Shown here: one piece after another, positions 11,969 through 25,300 of the stretch
How the letters are laid out: each line of letters starts with the position of its first letter
How positions within the stretch are numbered: the stretch's first letter is position 1
Assembly: GCA_017607445.1 (NCBI GenBank)
Contig: JAEVHH010000001.1
Span: forward strand, 3,472,001-3,536,000
Reading direction: 5' to 3'
Source: Histoplasma ohiense
Lineage: Eukaryota > Ascomycota > Eurotiomycetes > Onygenales > Ajellomycetaceae
DNA length: 64,000 bases
Made by a program: the position numbers and the translations under genes
Notes under the pieces: generated by a model
The model's database searches: none
Seen by the model: only the letters and a program-made list of their open reading frames with translations
What the model was told of the DNA's origin: nothing

Positions 11969-14900
11969 TTATCCCTCTCTACTGAGATGAGTGAGAACTT
12001 GTAGATGTTGAGAGCAGCAGTGTTCTTCAAGATAAATGCAGATTCTCAGATCAGACAATCATATTCTACCCATTTGATGAGATATTTACAGCAGTGATGA
12101 TTGATTCTATTGTCAAGAATTGCTTCAATTTCCCACTTGAGTTTATTGTCTTCTTCTATAATGATGAGTGGCTGTCAATCAGAGATTCTCTGTGAGGGGA
12201 ATAGATTCTCAGCTGCAGATCAGAGCAGATTCATATGAAAGACATTATAAATATCAGACAGAATGTTGAGTTGATAATCATGTATATCTAGCACTTTCTT
12301 CACTATATATTTAATATAATGATAATCTAGTGTATGTGAGAAGCAGTCTGTTCTTATATTCTTGAGATTCAGTCAGACTTTGTTTTTTATATAATATTGA
12401 GTCACAGAACTTCTTCTGATATTTATTTGATTTTCATAATCTTACTAAATGCTGATCATTGAAGCTTCTGCTCATTCACAGACTTTCTTCAGTTTGCTCA
12501 CAATATTCTCTGCTGTCTGTATAAGGCTGCAGGTGTATGCAGTTTCTCAGAGAGTTTCAGAGAAATTCAGAATCTCTAAGTTGTATTCATATAGAAGAAA
12601 GAATGAGCTTACATCTGTCATAACAGAATCTCAATCATTAATTGCAATCTCAGCATACAGCAGCAGATTGCTTCAGTTGTCTTGTGTATAATTACAAAAC
12701 TTACAGAAAATGTTCTTTATCATTTGTATTATTCTCTCAGTAGCTTCATCAGTCTCTGAGTGATATGCTGTTGATAACTTTCATTCAATTCTTATCAATT
12801 GACATATACAGACTCAGAGTGCACTGATGAATTGACTATCTCTATCTGACACAATGAATAAAGACAGACTGTGTATATAATAGAATGAGCTTCTGATGAA
12901 GATGTCTGTAACTACTTCAGTGTTCATCTTGTCACAGAGCTGTAGTATTACATCCTTGCTGAGTTGATCAACAATGACTAGAATGTTTATAGAACCTCCA
13001 CTTTCAGATAAGAAAACTGCAAAATCAATAGCTATATTACATCAAATTCAGTTGAGAACAGATAGAAGCTTCAGCATCTCTTTTCAATATTCACATCATA
13101 CTGTCACTGAGCCACAGTAATCACAGTTGTGTATGAACTGATGTATGTCTTTTGATATATCTGATCAGTAGAATTTTTGAATGACAATGTTGTACATGAT
13201 TTCACATTCTGAGTGCTCAGTCATCAGCAAGTCATGAATTTCTTGCATGATCTGTGTTTATAGAGATTCTGAATCAGAAATCCATTGTCTATCTTGAAAG
13301 TGTAAGCAGTTGTCATCATCAATCAAATATGCTGAGATATTCATTCTTGAGTATACATCTGCAGAGAATTGAAGTGCTTTGCTTTGTACAACTTTGATGA
13401 CTTGTTATCAGAATTCATCTGCTTCTGCTGCTAGTCTTCATTGTTCTTCAAGCAAGAATTCTTGAGCTTGGAACTGATTGATATATACACAGAGTTCATC
13501 TGATTGTGTAGAACTTTCTATGATTGCAGAGTCAATTAATCAATGCTCTCAGTATTTCCATCTGTTGTTCAAGTCATCAGATGATATATCTTGTTCTCAG
13601 CAGAACAGAGCATTCACAAGAGTGTTCTCTACTTCAGATCAATAATGAATTGTGAATGAAAAACAGTTAAGAAACAATGATCAACACATATATCTTTCAG
13701 TGAGCTTATAAGTGATTGTGAAGTACTCTAAGTTCTTATAATTGGTAACAATCTCAAACTTCTCAATGCTCATAAGTTTGAACTTTCATTCTTCAAAGCA
13801 TTATATGATCACTAGAAGCTCCTTGTTGTAGATCTCATAGTTACATTCAGTAGATAATATCTTTTTTGAGATGAAGACACAAGATTATAGAACACTTTCA
13901 TTATCATATTACATCAGTGTCTCATCTACTACATAATCTGAGATGTCTGTTTTGAGAATCATATGTTTATCTGAATTGAATGATTGCAGTATTGAGGCAC
14001 TTGTGAATATACACTTCAGCTTTTTGAATGCTGTGTTCACTTTGTCAGTTCATTGAAATACAACATCTTTTCAGATCAGATCTGTCAGTGATTGTATAAT
14101 ATTGAAGAAGTCTTTGATGAATCTTCAATAGAAATTGACAAATTCTAGAAAGCTTCTAGTCTCTTTTATCAAGACTGATGTCTCTCAGTTGAGGATTGCT
14201 TTCATCTTCTTAGAATTTATGCATACATCTTTTTCAGCTTTGATGATGAATTCTAGATAGATTGTAGATTTAGTTTCAAAGTCACATTTATCAATGTCCA
14301 CTTGCAGTTCAGCTTTTTATAGATGATCAAGCACTTGTTGTATGTGCTTGCAGTGCTCAGTGAGTGATTCATTGATGAAGATCAGAATATCATTCATGTA
14401 CACTGAGATGATTTCATCAAGCAGATCTTATAGAGCTCAGTTAATGTATTTCTGAAACATACTCAGAGCATTTGCTAATTCAAAGAGAATCACTGTCCAT
14501 TCATATAATTCATAATGTGTACAAAAGACAGTTAGTCATTCATCATCTTCATTAATTCTTATCTTGTAGAAGACTGCAGAGATGTCAAGTTTCATTAATC
14601 ATTTCACTTTTTCTATCTGTTTGAATGTTTTATTGATAAGTGGAAGAGAGTATCAGTTCTTCTGTGTAATCTTGTTGAGTTCTCAATAGTCAACACAGAA
14701 TTGTAAGTCTTTTTCTGATTTCTTCATAAACAGTACAGATGCTGCAGTGAGTGAGTTGCTAATATGAATGAAGTCTTTGTCTAGCAATCTGTTGAGTGTT
14801 TTTTGTAGAATGAGAAGCTTGTCATGTGATATACTGTAGAGAGAATCTCAGAGTGATTATGAGTTCTTATCATCTTTCTTGATGAGTTTGATTGTATGAT

Positions 14901-15534
14901 CTATACTGTGTTCTCAATGAAGAGGAAGCTTTTCAGCTTCTTTTTCATTGAATACATCTGTGAAATCTTTGTACAATTCAGATAGTTCTTTGTATGATTT
15001 CTTGAGATCTTTGAGTTCTAGTTTCTCTAATGTCTTTTTGATATCTGTCATACTAGCAGTGAACACTTGAATATTCTTCTTCTCATGTGTTTGATGAGTT
15101 AGTAGTTTGTATGCTTCTGCTGATATCTGAGTGAGATCAGTGGTTCTATTGACATCTTTCTTGTAAACACAGTTGTCTTCTGGGAAAATAAGACAGTGAT
15201 TGCATACATCCAACAAGGTTCCAAATTCTGTGAGCCATGATAGACTGAGCATTAGATCATACTCAAGGTTTTATATTTTGTATATGTAAACATTCTTTTT
15301 CTTGTGTTCTTCTATATCAACATTAAATCTTATCATATTGTAGAAGGTGGATTCTCTGAGGCCATCAAATTCACTGAGTTTATATAGCTTGAAAAAGAGA
15401 ATATGCTGAAGCTTATACTTCTCAACCAGCTGGGTGTCTATAAGAGTGTAATGAAGAAAACCACTGTCTATCATTGCTTATACATTGACTAGGCTATTTA
15501 CAATAGCAGAGATTATGATTGTATTCACTTGCAT
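11956..15534 (-). pseudogene. A3 pol pseudogene (PR-RT-RNaseH-IN-chromodomain)
   Basis: In one minus frame with stops one reads protease (MIDSGFLHYTLID, with the DSG triad kept), a linker region, RT, RNase H, integrase and a chromodomain ending inside the 3' LTR. The RT catalytic box near 14390-14405 reads YMND instead of YMDD. The ATGGAT to ATGAAT change is a GG to GA transition. The frame is -1 relative to gag and overlaps its end. Confidence 0.8.
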
Positions 15535-16601
15535 CTTCTGCTCAAATCTTCAGCTAGCTTTCTGCTTCTTGAGCTCTCATCTGTATTTTAGAGCAAGAGC
15601 TCATCTTTTCCCTGTTCTTATCTGTCCACAGACAACACAGTGTTCACACATGTGAGGGGTTTACTCAGAGCAATCACATTCAGACATTGATTCATGAAGT
15701 GCTCTGACTTGTCACAGCATATACAGACTTCTCTGACAATTCAGTCAGTGATGTTCTTCTCTGAGATGTTGAGAATCCTCAGACAACTTGCATTTATGTA
15801 TAAGACTCAGTTCATTGATTCTGATTTGAAGATGGAGAATGCTGCAGAGCAGTTTGAAGCATATATATTTATTCAGCAGAATTCTCTGCAATTTTGAAAC
15901 ACACAGAACTGAGACAGATCATTGTTCAACAGATGAAGATCAGTGTAGAATTCACTGTATGTTGAGAGCTTTGAACACTCTATACTTCAGTTATGCAACT
16001 GAAAGTTTAAGTTCTTAAACAATATGTTGATTTTGATAGCATCATCTCAGTCTTGCTCACCTGCTTCTAGAAGCTTATGATTGAATTCAGAAAGATAAGT
16101 TGTCAACACAACATTCATCTGATAAGTCTGATTAAGCCAGTTCAACATCTTGATTTGAAGTATAGAATTGAGAAAGAGAGAGTTGAATTGTTGAAAGACT
16201 AACTCTGACATACACTGATCATTCTGACAATGACTTATTCAGAGTTGGAATTTCACTAACACATCATCATTCAATCTGCTATGAATATACCACACTTGAT
16301 TGGATAGTGAGCCTATTGCTTGTCTGTTGATGTTCAATTTGATATTTACTTTTGACTTTTATATGAGGTAGAGTGCTAGATCTTTCTCATATTTGTTGAG
16401 AATTGAGAGCTTCTCTCTTGAGGGCTTTTTGTGAGATGTGGGTGTAGAAGAAACAGTGAACACAGAAGTGCTCATTTCAACAAATCATCATTGCAATTCA
16501 GTCATCAGTAGTGTTTGCTGCTGAAGAATGCTTCATAGATCTAAGTTATCATTCATCACATTTGAATGCAGCAGATGTTTGTAGAATTGCTTGTAGTTCA
16601 T
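15513..16601 (-). pseudogene. A3 gag pseudogene
   Basis: The start codon lies at 16601 (MNYKQF-type N-terminus shared by all A copies). A glutamine-rich coiled segment follows, then the capsid-like region and a CCHC zinc knuckle near 15660-15720. Stop codons interrupt it several times. It ends a few codons into the overlapping pol frame. Confidence 0.7.
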
Positions 16602-16976
16602 TTCAATATCTAAAAACATGTAATAATAATAAAAGAAAAGAAATACTTGTAGACATTTGATTCTCTCACAGACACTATTCACAGTGTTGCAGCACTAAGC
16701 TTGATCAAGCTTCTTTATGAATGCTATTCACAGTGTTACAGTTTGTAGACACTCAGATCTTATAGAACACAGTCAATTGTGTTTCAGACACTTAGACACA
16801 ACAGTCTATATAACTAATGATAGAGACACTCAGATTCACAAGAAATCTCTTGTAATGACTAGACACTCAGACCTGTAAACAACACACTCAGATGTAAGAA
16901 CTGATAACAATGCACTCAGATGTAAAAACTAATAATGAGACACTCAAGTCTTAAATGCAGAAGAATCAATTTGTAA
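16602..16976 (-). other. A3 leader with palindrome and PBS
   Basis: This is the untranslated leader between gag and the 5' LTR (right side). It contains the 16-bp perfect palindrome AAGCTTGATCAAGCTT at 16697-16712, tandem 27-bp units containing the motif CACTCAGATGTAA, and at its right end the PBS AATCAATTTGTAA (plus strand) beside the LTR. Confidence 0.65.
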
Positions 16977-17446
16977 TGTAACAGACATACTTTGATTAAC
17001 AATCTAACACTATTCTAATACAGATTATGAATTGATTAAGAAAGGAAAGAGAAAAGAAATCAGAAGAAAAGATCATATGAAGAGGGTTCTTATAGAGAAA
17101 AGTTCAGAGCAGAAGAATATCAGAAGCCACTTCACAGTGAAGCACAGAATGGAAGAACATTAAGAGATACACATAAGAATCATTAGAAACTACACAAGTG
17201 CAGAGCATGAAATGGAGGAATCATTGAGAGCTATATGAAAGAATTATTAGAGATTATATGAGTGCAGAACACAGAGTGAGAGAACATTAGAAGCTACACA
17301 GAAGAATTGTTAGAGACTATATAAATGCAGAGCACAGAGCAGAAGAACATCAAAGGTTACATGAAATCACAACAGTCAGAAACAAGCAGATGCAGAAGGG
17401 GAGTTGATTGCATAAGATAATTACTAACAGATGCTAACTCATCACA
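16977..17446 (-). repeat. LTR shared by A3 (5') and A4 (3')
   Basis: 470 bp. On its left side it abuts the A3 PBS. On its right side it abuts the A4 polypurine tract (TTATCCCTCTCTA on the plus strand). It therefore serves both elements and matches the other A3 LTR in length. Confidence 0.88.
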
Positions 17447-20380
17447 TTATCCCTCTCTATCAGAGTGAATGAGGACTCATAGATGTCAAGAATGATGGTG
17501 TTCTTCAAGGCAGACACAGATTCTCAGATTGAATGATTGTATTCTACTTATTTGATGAGATATTCACAGTGATGGTGATTGATTCTATTGTCAAGAATTG
17601 CTTCAATTTCTCACTTGAGTTTATTGTCTTCTTCTATAATGACAGATGACTGTCAATTGAAGGTTCTCTGTGAGAGAAATGAATCCTCAGCCACAGATTG
17701 GAGCAGGTTCATATGAAAGACATCATGAATGTCAGATGAGATGTTGAGTTGATAATTGTGTATATCTAGCACTTTCTTCACTATATATTTGATGTGATGA
17801 TAATCTAGTGTATACAAGAGATGATCTGTTCTTATGTTCTTGAGATTCAGTCAGACTTTGTCTTCTATATAGTATCAGATTATAGAACTTCTTCTGATGT
17901 TCATTTGATTCTTATAATCTTACTAAATACTGATCATTGAAGTTTCTGTTTATTTGTGAGCTTTCTTCAGCTTGCTCACAATGTTCTCTGTCATCTGTAT
18001 GAGACTGCAGATGTATGTGATTTCTTGAAGAGTCTTGAAGAAGTTCAGAACCTCTAAGTTGTATTTGTGTAGAAGAAAGAATGAGCTTATATCTGTCATA
18101 GCAGAATCTCAACTGTTAATTGCAATCTCAGCATATGACAGCAGATTGCTTCAGTTGTCTTGTGTGTAATTGCAGAACTTACAGAGAATGTTCTTTATCA
18201 TTTATATCATCCTCTCAGTAGCTTCATCAGTCTTTGAGTGATATGTCATTGATAACTTTCATTCAATTCTTAATAATTGATATATGCAGACTCAGAGTGC
18301 ACTGATGAATTGACTGTCTCTATCTGACACAATGAATGAAGGCAGACTGTGTATACAATAGAATAGACTTCTGATGAAGACATCTGTGACTACTTCAACA
18401 TTCATCTTGTCACAGAGCTGTAGTATTACACTCTTACTGAGTTGATTGACAATGACTAGAATGTTTGTAGAACCTCCACTTTCAGATAAGAAAACTGCAA
18501 AATTGATAGCTATATCATATCAAGTTCAGTCAGAGACAGATAGAGACTTCAGCATTCCTTTTCAGCATTCATATCATACTGTCACTGAGCCACAGTGATC
18601 ACAGTTGCATACAAATCAGTGTATGTCTTTCAATATATCTAGTCAGTAGAATTCTCAGATGATGATATTGTACATGATTTCACATTCTGAATACTCAGTC
18701 ATTGATGAATCATGAATTTCTTGTATGATCTGTGTTTGTAGAGATTCTGAATCAGAGATTCATCATCTATCTCAAAAGTGTAAGCAATTGTTATTATCAA
18801 TCAAATATGCTGAGATATCTGTTCTTGAGTATACATCTGCAGAGAATTGAGATGCTCTGTTTTGTACAGCTTTGATGACTTGTTGTCAGAATTCATCTGC
18901 TTCTGCTGCTAGCTTCCATTGTTCTTCAAGTAAGAGTTCTTGAGCTTGGAACTGATTGATATATACACAGAGTTCATCTGATTGTGTAGGACTTTCTATG
19001 ATTGCAGAGTCAATTAATCAATACTCTCAGTGTTTCCATCTGTTGTTCAAGTCATCAGATGATATATCTTGTTCTCAGTGAGACAGAGCATCTGCAAGAA
19101 TATTCTCTACTTCAGATTGATAACAAATTGTGAATGAAAAATGACTAAGAAACAATGATCAATGCATATGTCTTTCAGTGAGCTTATGAGTGATTGTGAA
19201 GTACTCTAAGTTTTTATAATCAGTAACAATCTCAAACTTTTCAACACTCATAAGTTTGGACTCTCATTCTTTGAGATATTGTATGATCACTAGAAGCTTT
19301 TTGTTGTAGATCTCATAGTTGCATTCAGCAGATGACATCTTTTTTAAGATGAAAATACAGAGTTGTAGAATATCTTTATTATCATATTGCATCAGTGCCT
19401 CATCTACTACATAATCTGAGATGTCTGTTTCAAGAATCATATGCTTATTCAGATTGAATGATTGCAGTATTGAGATGTTTGTGAATATATACTTCAGCTT
19501 TTTGAATGCTGCATCTGCTTCATCAGTTCATTGAAATACAGTGTCTTTCCAGATCAGATCTGTCAGTGATTGTATGATATTGAAGAAGTCTTTGATGAAT
19601 CTTCAGTAGAAGTTGATGAATTCTAGAAAGCTTCTAGTCTCTTTTACTGAGACTGATGTCTTTCAGTTGAGAATTGCTTTCATCTTCTTAGAATCTATAT
19701 GTATGTCTTTTTCAGCTTTGATGATGAATTCTAGATAGATTGTAGACTTAGTCTCAAAGTTGCATTTGTCAATATCCACTTGCAGTTCAGCTTTTTGTAG
19801 ACAGTCAAGCATTTGTTGTATGTGTTTGCAGTGCTCAGTGAGCAATCCATCAATGAAGATCAGAATATCATTCATGTATGCTGAGACAATCTCATTGAGC
19901 AGATCTTGTAGAGCTCAGTTAATGTATTTCTGAAATATGTTTGAAGTGTTTGCTAATTCAAAGAGAGTCACTGTTCATTCATATAATCAGTAATGTGTAT
20001 GAAAAGCAGTTAGTCATTCATCATCTTCATTAATTCTTATCTTGTAGAAGGCCACAGAGATGTCAAGTTTTGTAAATCATTTCACTTTTTCTATTCATTT
20101 GAGCATTTCATTGATGAGTGGATAAAGGTATCAGTTCTTTTATGTAATCTTGTTTAGTTCTTGATAGTCAATGCAGAATTGTAAGTCTTCTTCTGATTTC
20201 TTTGCAAACAGTACAGATGCTGCAGTGAATGAGTTGCTAACATGAATGAAGTCTTTGTCTAGTAATTCATTGAGCATTTTTTGTAGAATGAGAAGCTCAT
20301 CATGCAATATGCTGTAGAGAGAATCTCAGAGTGATTGTGGATTCTTATTATCTTTCTTAATAAGTTTGATCATATGATCT
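17434..20380 (-). pseudogene. A4 pol pseudogene, C-terminal part
   Basis: This is the minus-strand pol continuation from RT to the chromodomain. It is cut at 20380 by element A5, and the upstream part resumes at 27850. RT near 19861-19880 reads YMND (catalytic D lost). An open stretch at 19663-19875 shows MNDILIFIDGLLTEHC and YLEFIIKAEKD, where the LGF of active relatives has become LEF through GGA to GAA. Confidence 0.78.
20376..20380. repeat. Target-site duplication GATCT (left) of A5
   Basis: GATCT here is repeated at 27845-27849. The uninterrupted site is seen in A3 as TATGATCTATA near 14896-14903. Confidence 0.85.
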
Positions 20381-20893
20381 TGTGATGGGTTAGCACTCAT
20401 TAGCAATTAACTTACGCAACCAACTTCTGTCATTGCGATCATGCATAACCCTCGATGTTCTTCTGCTCTGTGCTCCGCGCTCACATAGTCTCTAATGATT
20501 CTTCCACATAGCTCTTAATGTTCTTTCACTCTGTGCTCCACACTTGTGTAGTTTCTAACAATTCTTCCACATAGCTCTCAATGATTCTCTCACTCCACAC
20601 TCCACACTTGTGTAGTTTCTAACAATTCTTCTGCATAGCTCTCAATGATTCTTCTGCCTCATGCTCTGTACTTATATAGTTTCTAACAATTCTTCTGTAT
20701 AGCTCTTAACATTCTTCCACTCTGCACTTCACTGTGGAGTGGCTTCTGATATTCTTCCACTCTGAATTTCTCTCTATAAGAATCTTCTTCATATAATCTT
20801 TTCTTCTGATTTCTTTTCTCTTTCTTTTCTTAATCAATTCATAATCTGTAATTAGAATAGTACTAAATTGTTAATTGAAGTACATCTGTTACA
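20381..20893 (+). repeat. 5' LTR of A5
   Basis: TGTGATGGGT...CTGTTACA. It contains several 64-bp U3 units, a TATA box (CTCTATAAG) near 20770, and the fold-back primer AATCAATTCATAA at 20832-20844. Confidence 0.9.
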
Positions 20894-20906
20894 TTATGAA
20901 TTGATT
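20894..20906 (+). promoter_or_regulatory. Putative self-priming PBS of A5
   Basis: TTATGAATTGATT directly follows the 5' LTR and is the exact reverse complement of LTR bases 20832-20844, with 49 bases between. Tf1/sushi-group elements prime reverse transcription by folding the mRNA 5' end onto such a site. Confidence 0.7.
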
Positions 20907-20929
20907 CTTCTGCATTTAAGACTCAAGTG

Positions 20930-21203
20930 TCTTGTTATTAGTTCTTACATCTGAGTGCATCATTATCAGTTCTTACATCTGAGTGTGTTGTTATCAGTTT
21001 TTACATCTGAGTGTGTTGTTTACAGATCTGAGTGTCTAGTCATTACAAGAGATCTCTCATGGATCTGAGTGTTTCTATCATTAGTTATATAGACTGTTGT
21101 GTCTAAGCATTCAAGACACAATCAATCATGTTCTACAAGGTCTGAGTGTCTACAAACTGTAACACTGTGAATAGTATTCACAAAGAAGCTTGATCAAGCT
21201 TAG
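20930..21203 (+). other. A5 leader: 27-bp tandem units and palindrome
   Basis: Three tandem copies of a roughly 27-bp unit (core TTACATCTGAGTG) lie at about 20943-21015. The 16-bp palindrome AAGCTTGATCAAGCTT follows at 21188-21203. Both recur in the leaders of A3, A4 and A9. Confidence 0.65.
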
Positions 21204-21296
21204 CACTGCAACACTGCAAATAGTGTCTGTGAGAGAATTAAGTGTCTACAAATATTCCTTTTCTTTTATTATTATTACATATTCTTAGATATCAAA

Positions 21297-22385
21297 ATGA
21301 ACTACAAGCAATTCTACAAACACTCATCACATCTGAACACAGCAGACAATAACTTAGATCTATAAAGCATTCTTCAGCAGCAGATGCTACAGATGACTGA
21401 ATTGCAACAATAATTTACTGAAATGAGCACTTCCACATTCACTGTTTCTTCTACACCCACATCTCATGAAAAGCCTCTAAGAGAGAAGCTTCCAATCCTC
21501 AACAAATATGAGAAAGATCTAGCACTCTATCTCATATGAAAGTCAAAAGCAAACATCAAATTGAACATCAATGAATGAGCAATAGACTCACTATCCAATC
21601 AAGTGTGGTATATTCATAGCAGATTGAATGGTGACACATTAGTGAAATTCCAACTCTGAATGAGTCATTGTCAGAACAATCAGTGTACATCAGAGCTAGT
21701 TTTCTGACAACTCAACTTTCTCTTTCTCAATTCTACACTTCAAGCCAAGACATTAGACTGGCTTCATCAAACTTGTCAGATGAATGTTGTGTTGGCAACT
21801 TATTTTTCTGAATTCAATCACAAACTTCTAGAAGCAGATGAACAAGACTGAGATGACATCATTAAGATCAATATATTGTTCAAGAACTTGAACTTTCAGT
21901 TGTATAATTGAAGTATAGAGTGTCTGAAACTCTCAATATACAGTGAATTCTGTGCTGATCTTCATCTGTTGAACAACAATCTGTCTCAGTTTCATATGCT
22001 TCAAAATTGCAGAGAATTCTGCTGAATAAATACATACACTCTGAACTGCTCTGCAGCACCCCCTGCCTCTGAATCAGAATCAATGAACTGAGTTTCATAT
22101 GTGAATGCAAGCTGCTCAAGAATCCTCAACATCTCAGAGAAGAATGTCACTGACTGAATCATCAGAGAAGTCTGCATACACTGCAACAAGTCAGAGCACT
22201 TCACAAATCAATATCTGAATACAATCACTCTGAGTAAACCCCTCACACATGTGAACACTGTGTCGCCCATGGATAGACAAGAACAGAGAAAAGACAAGCT
22301 CTGATTTTAAAATATGAATGAGAGCTCAAGAAGCAAAAAGCTAGCTGAAGATTCAAACAAAAGATGCAAACAGATGCAATTATAG
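21297..22385 (+). pseudogene. A5 gag pseudogene
   Basis: The ATG at 21297 opens a 362-codon frame with about a dozen stops. It encodes a Q-rich N-terminal coil (LQQQMLQMTELQQ), a capsid-like middle and a zinc knuckle at 22172-22215 reading CIHC....H....Y. The last zinc-binding cysteine has become Y, although it is kept in A9. The TAG stop at 22383-22385 overlaps pol. Confidence 0.75.
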
Positions 22386-25300
22386 TTTCTGTCATTGTAA
22401 ATAGTTTAGTCAATGTACAAGCAATGATAGACAGTGGTTTTCTTCACTACACTCTTATAGACACTCAGCTGATTGAGAAGCATAAGCTTCAGTGTATTCT
22501 CTTTCTCAAACTGTATAAACTCAGTGAATTTAATGGCTCCAGAGGATCTGCCTCCTACAACATGATAAGATTTAATGTCAATATAGAAGGACATGAGAAA
22601 AAGAATGTATATACATACAAAATACAAGATCTTGAGTATGATTTAATGCTCAGTCTATCATGACTCACAGAATTTGAAATCTTGTTGGACACATGCAACT
22701 GCTGTCTTATTTTCTCAGAAGATGACTGTGTTTATAAGAAGAATGTTGATAGAACCACTGATCTCACTCAGATATCAGCAGAAGTGTACAAACTACTAAT
22801 TCATCAAGTGTATGAGAAGAAGAATGTCCAAGTGTTCACTGCTAGCATAATGAATATCAAGAAAGTATTAGAAAAGTTAGAACTCAAAAATCTCAAGAAA
22901 CTGTGCAAGAAACTATCTGAATTGTATGAAGACTTTACAGATATATTCAATGAGAAAGAAGCTAAAAAGCTTCCCTCTCACTGAGAATCTGATATAGATT
23001 ATATGATCAAGCTTATCAAGAAAGATAGTAAGAATCTGCAACTGCTCTGAAATTCTCTCTACAGCATGTTACATGACAAGCTCCTCATTCTATGAAAAAC
23101 ACTCAATGAATTACTAGACAAAGACTTCATTCATATTAGCAACTTATTCACTGCAGCATCTGTACTGTTTGCAAAGAAATCAGAAGAAGGCTTACAATTC
23201 TGCATTGACTATCAAGAACTCAACAAGATTACACAGAAGAACTGATATCTTCTTCCACTCATCAATGAAATATTCAAACAGATAGAAAAAGCAAAATGAT
23301 TTATGAAATTTGACATCTCTGCAGCCTTCTACAAGATAAGAATTAATGAAGATGATGAATGACTAACTGTCTTTTGTATACATTACAGATTATATGAATG
23401 AACAGTGACTCTCTTTGAATTAGTGAACACTTCAAGTATGTTTCAGAAATACATTAACTGAGCTCTACAAGATCTATTTGATAAGATCATCTCAGTGTAC
23501 ATGAACAATATCTTGATCTTCATCAATGGATTGCTCACTGAGTACTGTAAGCACATATGACAAGTTCTTGATCATCTACAAAAAGCTGAACTGCAAGTGG
23601 ACATTGATAAATGCAACTTCAAAATCAAGTCTATGATCTATCTAGAATTCATCATTGAAGCTGAAAAAGATGTATATATAGATTCTAAAAAGATAGAAGC
23701 AATCCTCAACTGAAAGGCATCAGTCTCAGTAAAAGAAATTAGAAGCTTTCTAGAGTTTGTCAACTTCTACTGAAGATTTATCAAGAACTTCTCTGATATC
23801 ATATGATCACTAATGAATCTGATTCAGAAAGACACTGTATTTCAATGAACTGACAAAGCAGACACAGCATTCAAAAAGTTGAAGCATATATTCACAAATA
23901 CCTTGATACTGCAATCATTCAATTCAGATAAGCATACAATTCTTGAAACAGATGCCTCAGATTATATAGTAGATGAAGTATTGATGCAATATGACAATAG
24001 AAATATTCTACAATCTTGTGTCTTCATCTCAAAAAAGATGTCATCTGCTGAATGCAACTACAAGATCTACAACAAGAAGCTTTTAGCAATTATACAATGT
24101 CTCAAAAAATAAGAATCTGAACTCATAAGTGTTGAGAGATTTGAGATTGTTATCAATCATAAGAATCTAGAGTACTTCACAATCATTTATAAACTCACTG
24201 AAAGGCATATGTGTTGATCATTGTTTCTTAGCTGTTTTTCATTCACAATTCATTATCAATCTGAAGTAGAGAACATTTTTGTGAATACTCTGTCTCACTA
24301 AAAATAAGATATATCATCTGATGATTTGAATGATAGATGGAAACACTGAGAGTATCAGTTAATCAACTCTGCAATTATAGAAAGTTCTACACAATCAGAT
24401 AAATTTCATATACATATCAATCAGTTCTGAGCTCAAGAATTCTCACTTGAAGATCAATGGAGACTAGCAGCAGAGACAGATAAATTCTGATAACAAGCTG
24501 CTGAAGCTGTACAAAGCAAAGCATCTCAATTCCCCACAGATGTATATTCAAAAACAGATATCTCAGTATATTCAATCAACAATGACAACTGCTTACACTT
24601 TTGAGATAAGCAATGAATCTCTGATTCAGAATCTCTATAAACACAGATCATGCAAAAAATTCATGACTCACTGATGATCAGATACTCAAAATATGAAATT
24701 ATATACAACATTGTTGTCTGAGAATTCTACTGATCAGATATGTCAAAAGATATACATCAGTTCATACACAACTGTGATTACTGTGGCTCAGTGATGATAT
24801 AATATGAACATCAAAAAGAGATGCTGAAGTCTCTATCTGTCTCTGACTGAATTTAGTGTGATATAGCTATTGATTTTGCAGTTTTCTTATCTGAAAGTGG
24901 AGATTCTATGAACATTCTAGTTATTGTCAACTGACTCAGTAAGAATGTAATACTACAGCTCTGTGACAAAATGAATATCAAAGTAATTGCAGATGTCTTC
25001 ATCAGAAGTCTGTTCTATTATATATATAGTCTGTCTTCATTCATTGTGTCAGATAAAGACAGTCAATTCATCAGCACACTCTGAGTCTGCATATGTCAAT
25101 TATTAAAAATTGAATAAAAGTTATCAACAGCATATCACTCAGAGACTGATGAAGCTACTGAGAGAATGATATAAACAGTAAAGAACATTCTCTGTAAGTT
25201 CTGTAATTATATACAAGACAACTGAAGCAATCTGCTGTCATACATTGAGATTGTAATTAACAGTTGAGATTCTGCTACAATAGATGTAAGCTCATTCTTT

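Larger units (their letters stand above)
11499..17446 (-). mobile_element. Family A element A3 (Ty3/gypsy chromovirus, minus strand)
   Basis: The element has two 470-bp LTRs (11499-11968 and 16977-17446) around a 5-kb interior with gag, pol and a C-terminal chromodomain on the minus strand. The polypurine tract lies next to the left (3') LTR as GAGAGGGATAA. The right LTR is shared with the next element A4, so the order is LTR-interior-LTR-interior-LTR. Coding regions are broken by many TGA/TAG/TAA codons but few indels. Confidence 0.85.

Noticed and set aside
12449..12691. Plus-strand 80-codon open frame
   Set aside because: It lies antisense to the integrase region of A3 pol; the sense frame aligns with the other A copies.
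22406..22627. Conserved 73-codon antisense frame in the protease region of A5, A6 and A9
   Set aside because: It recurs only because the sense sequence is conserved; its composition follows the sense codons and it has no domain.
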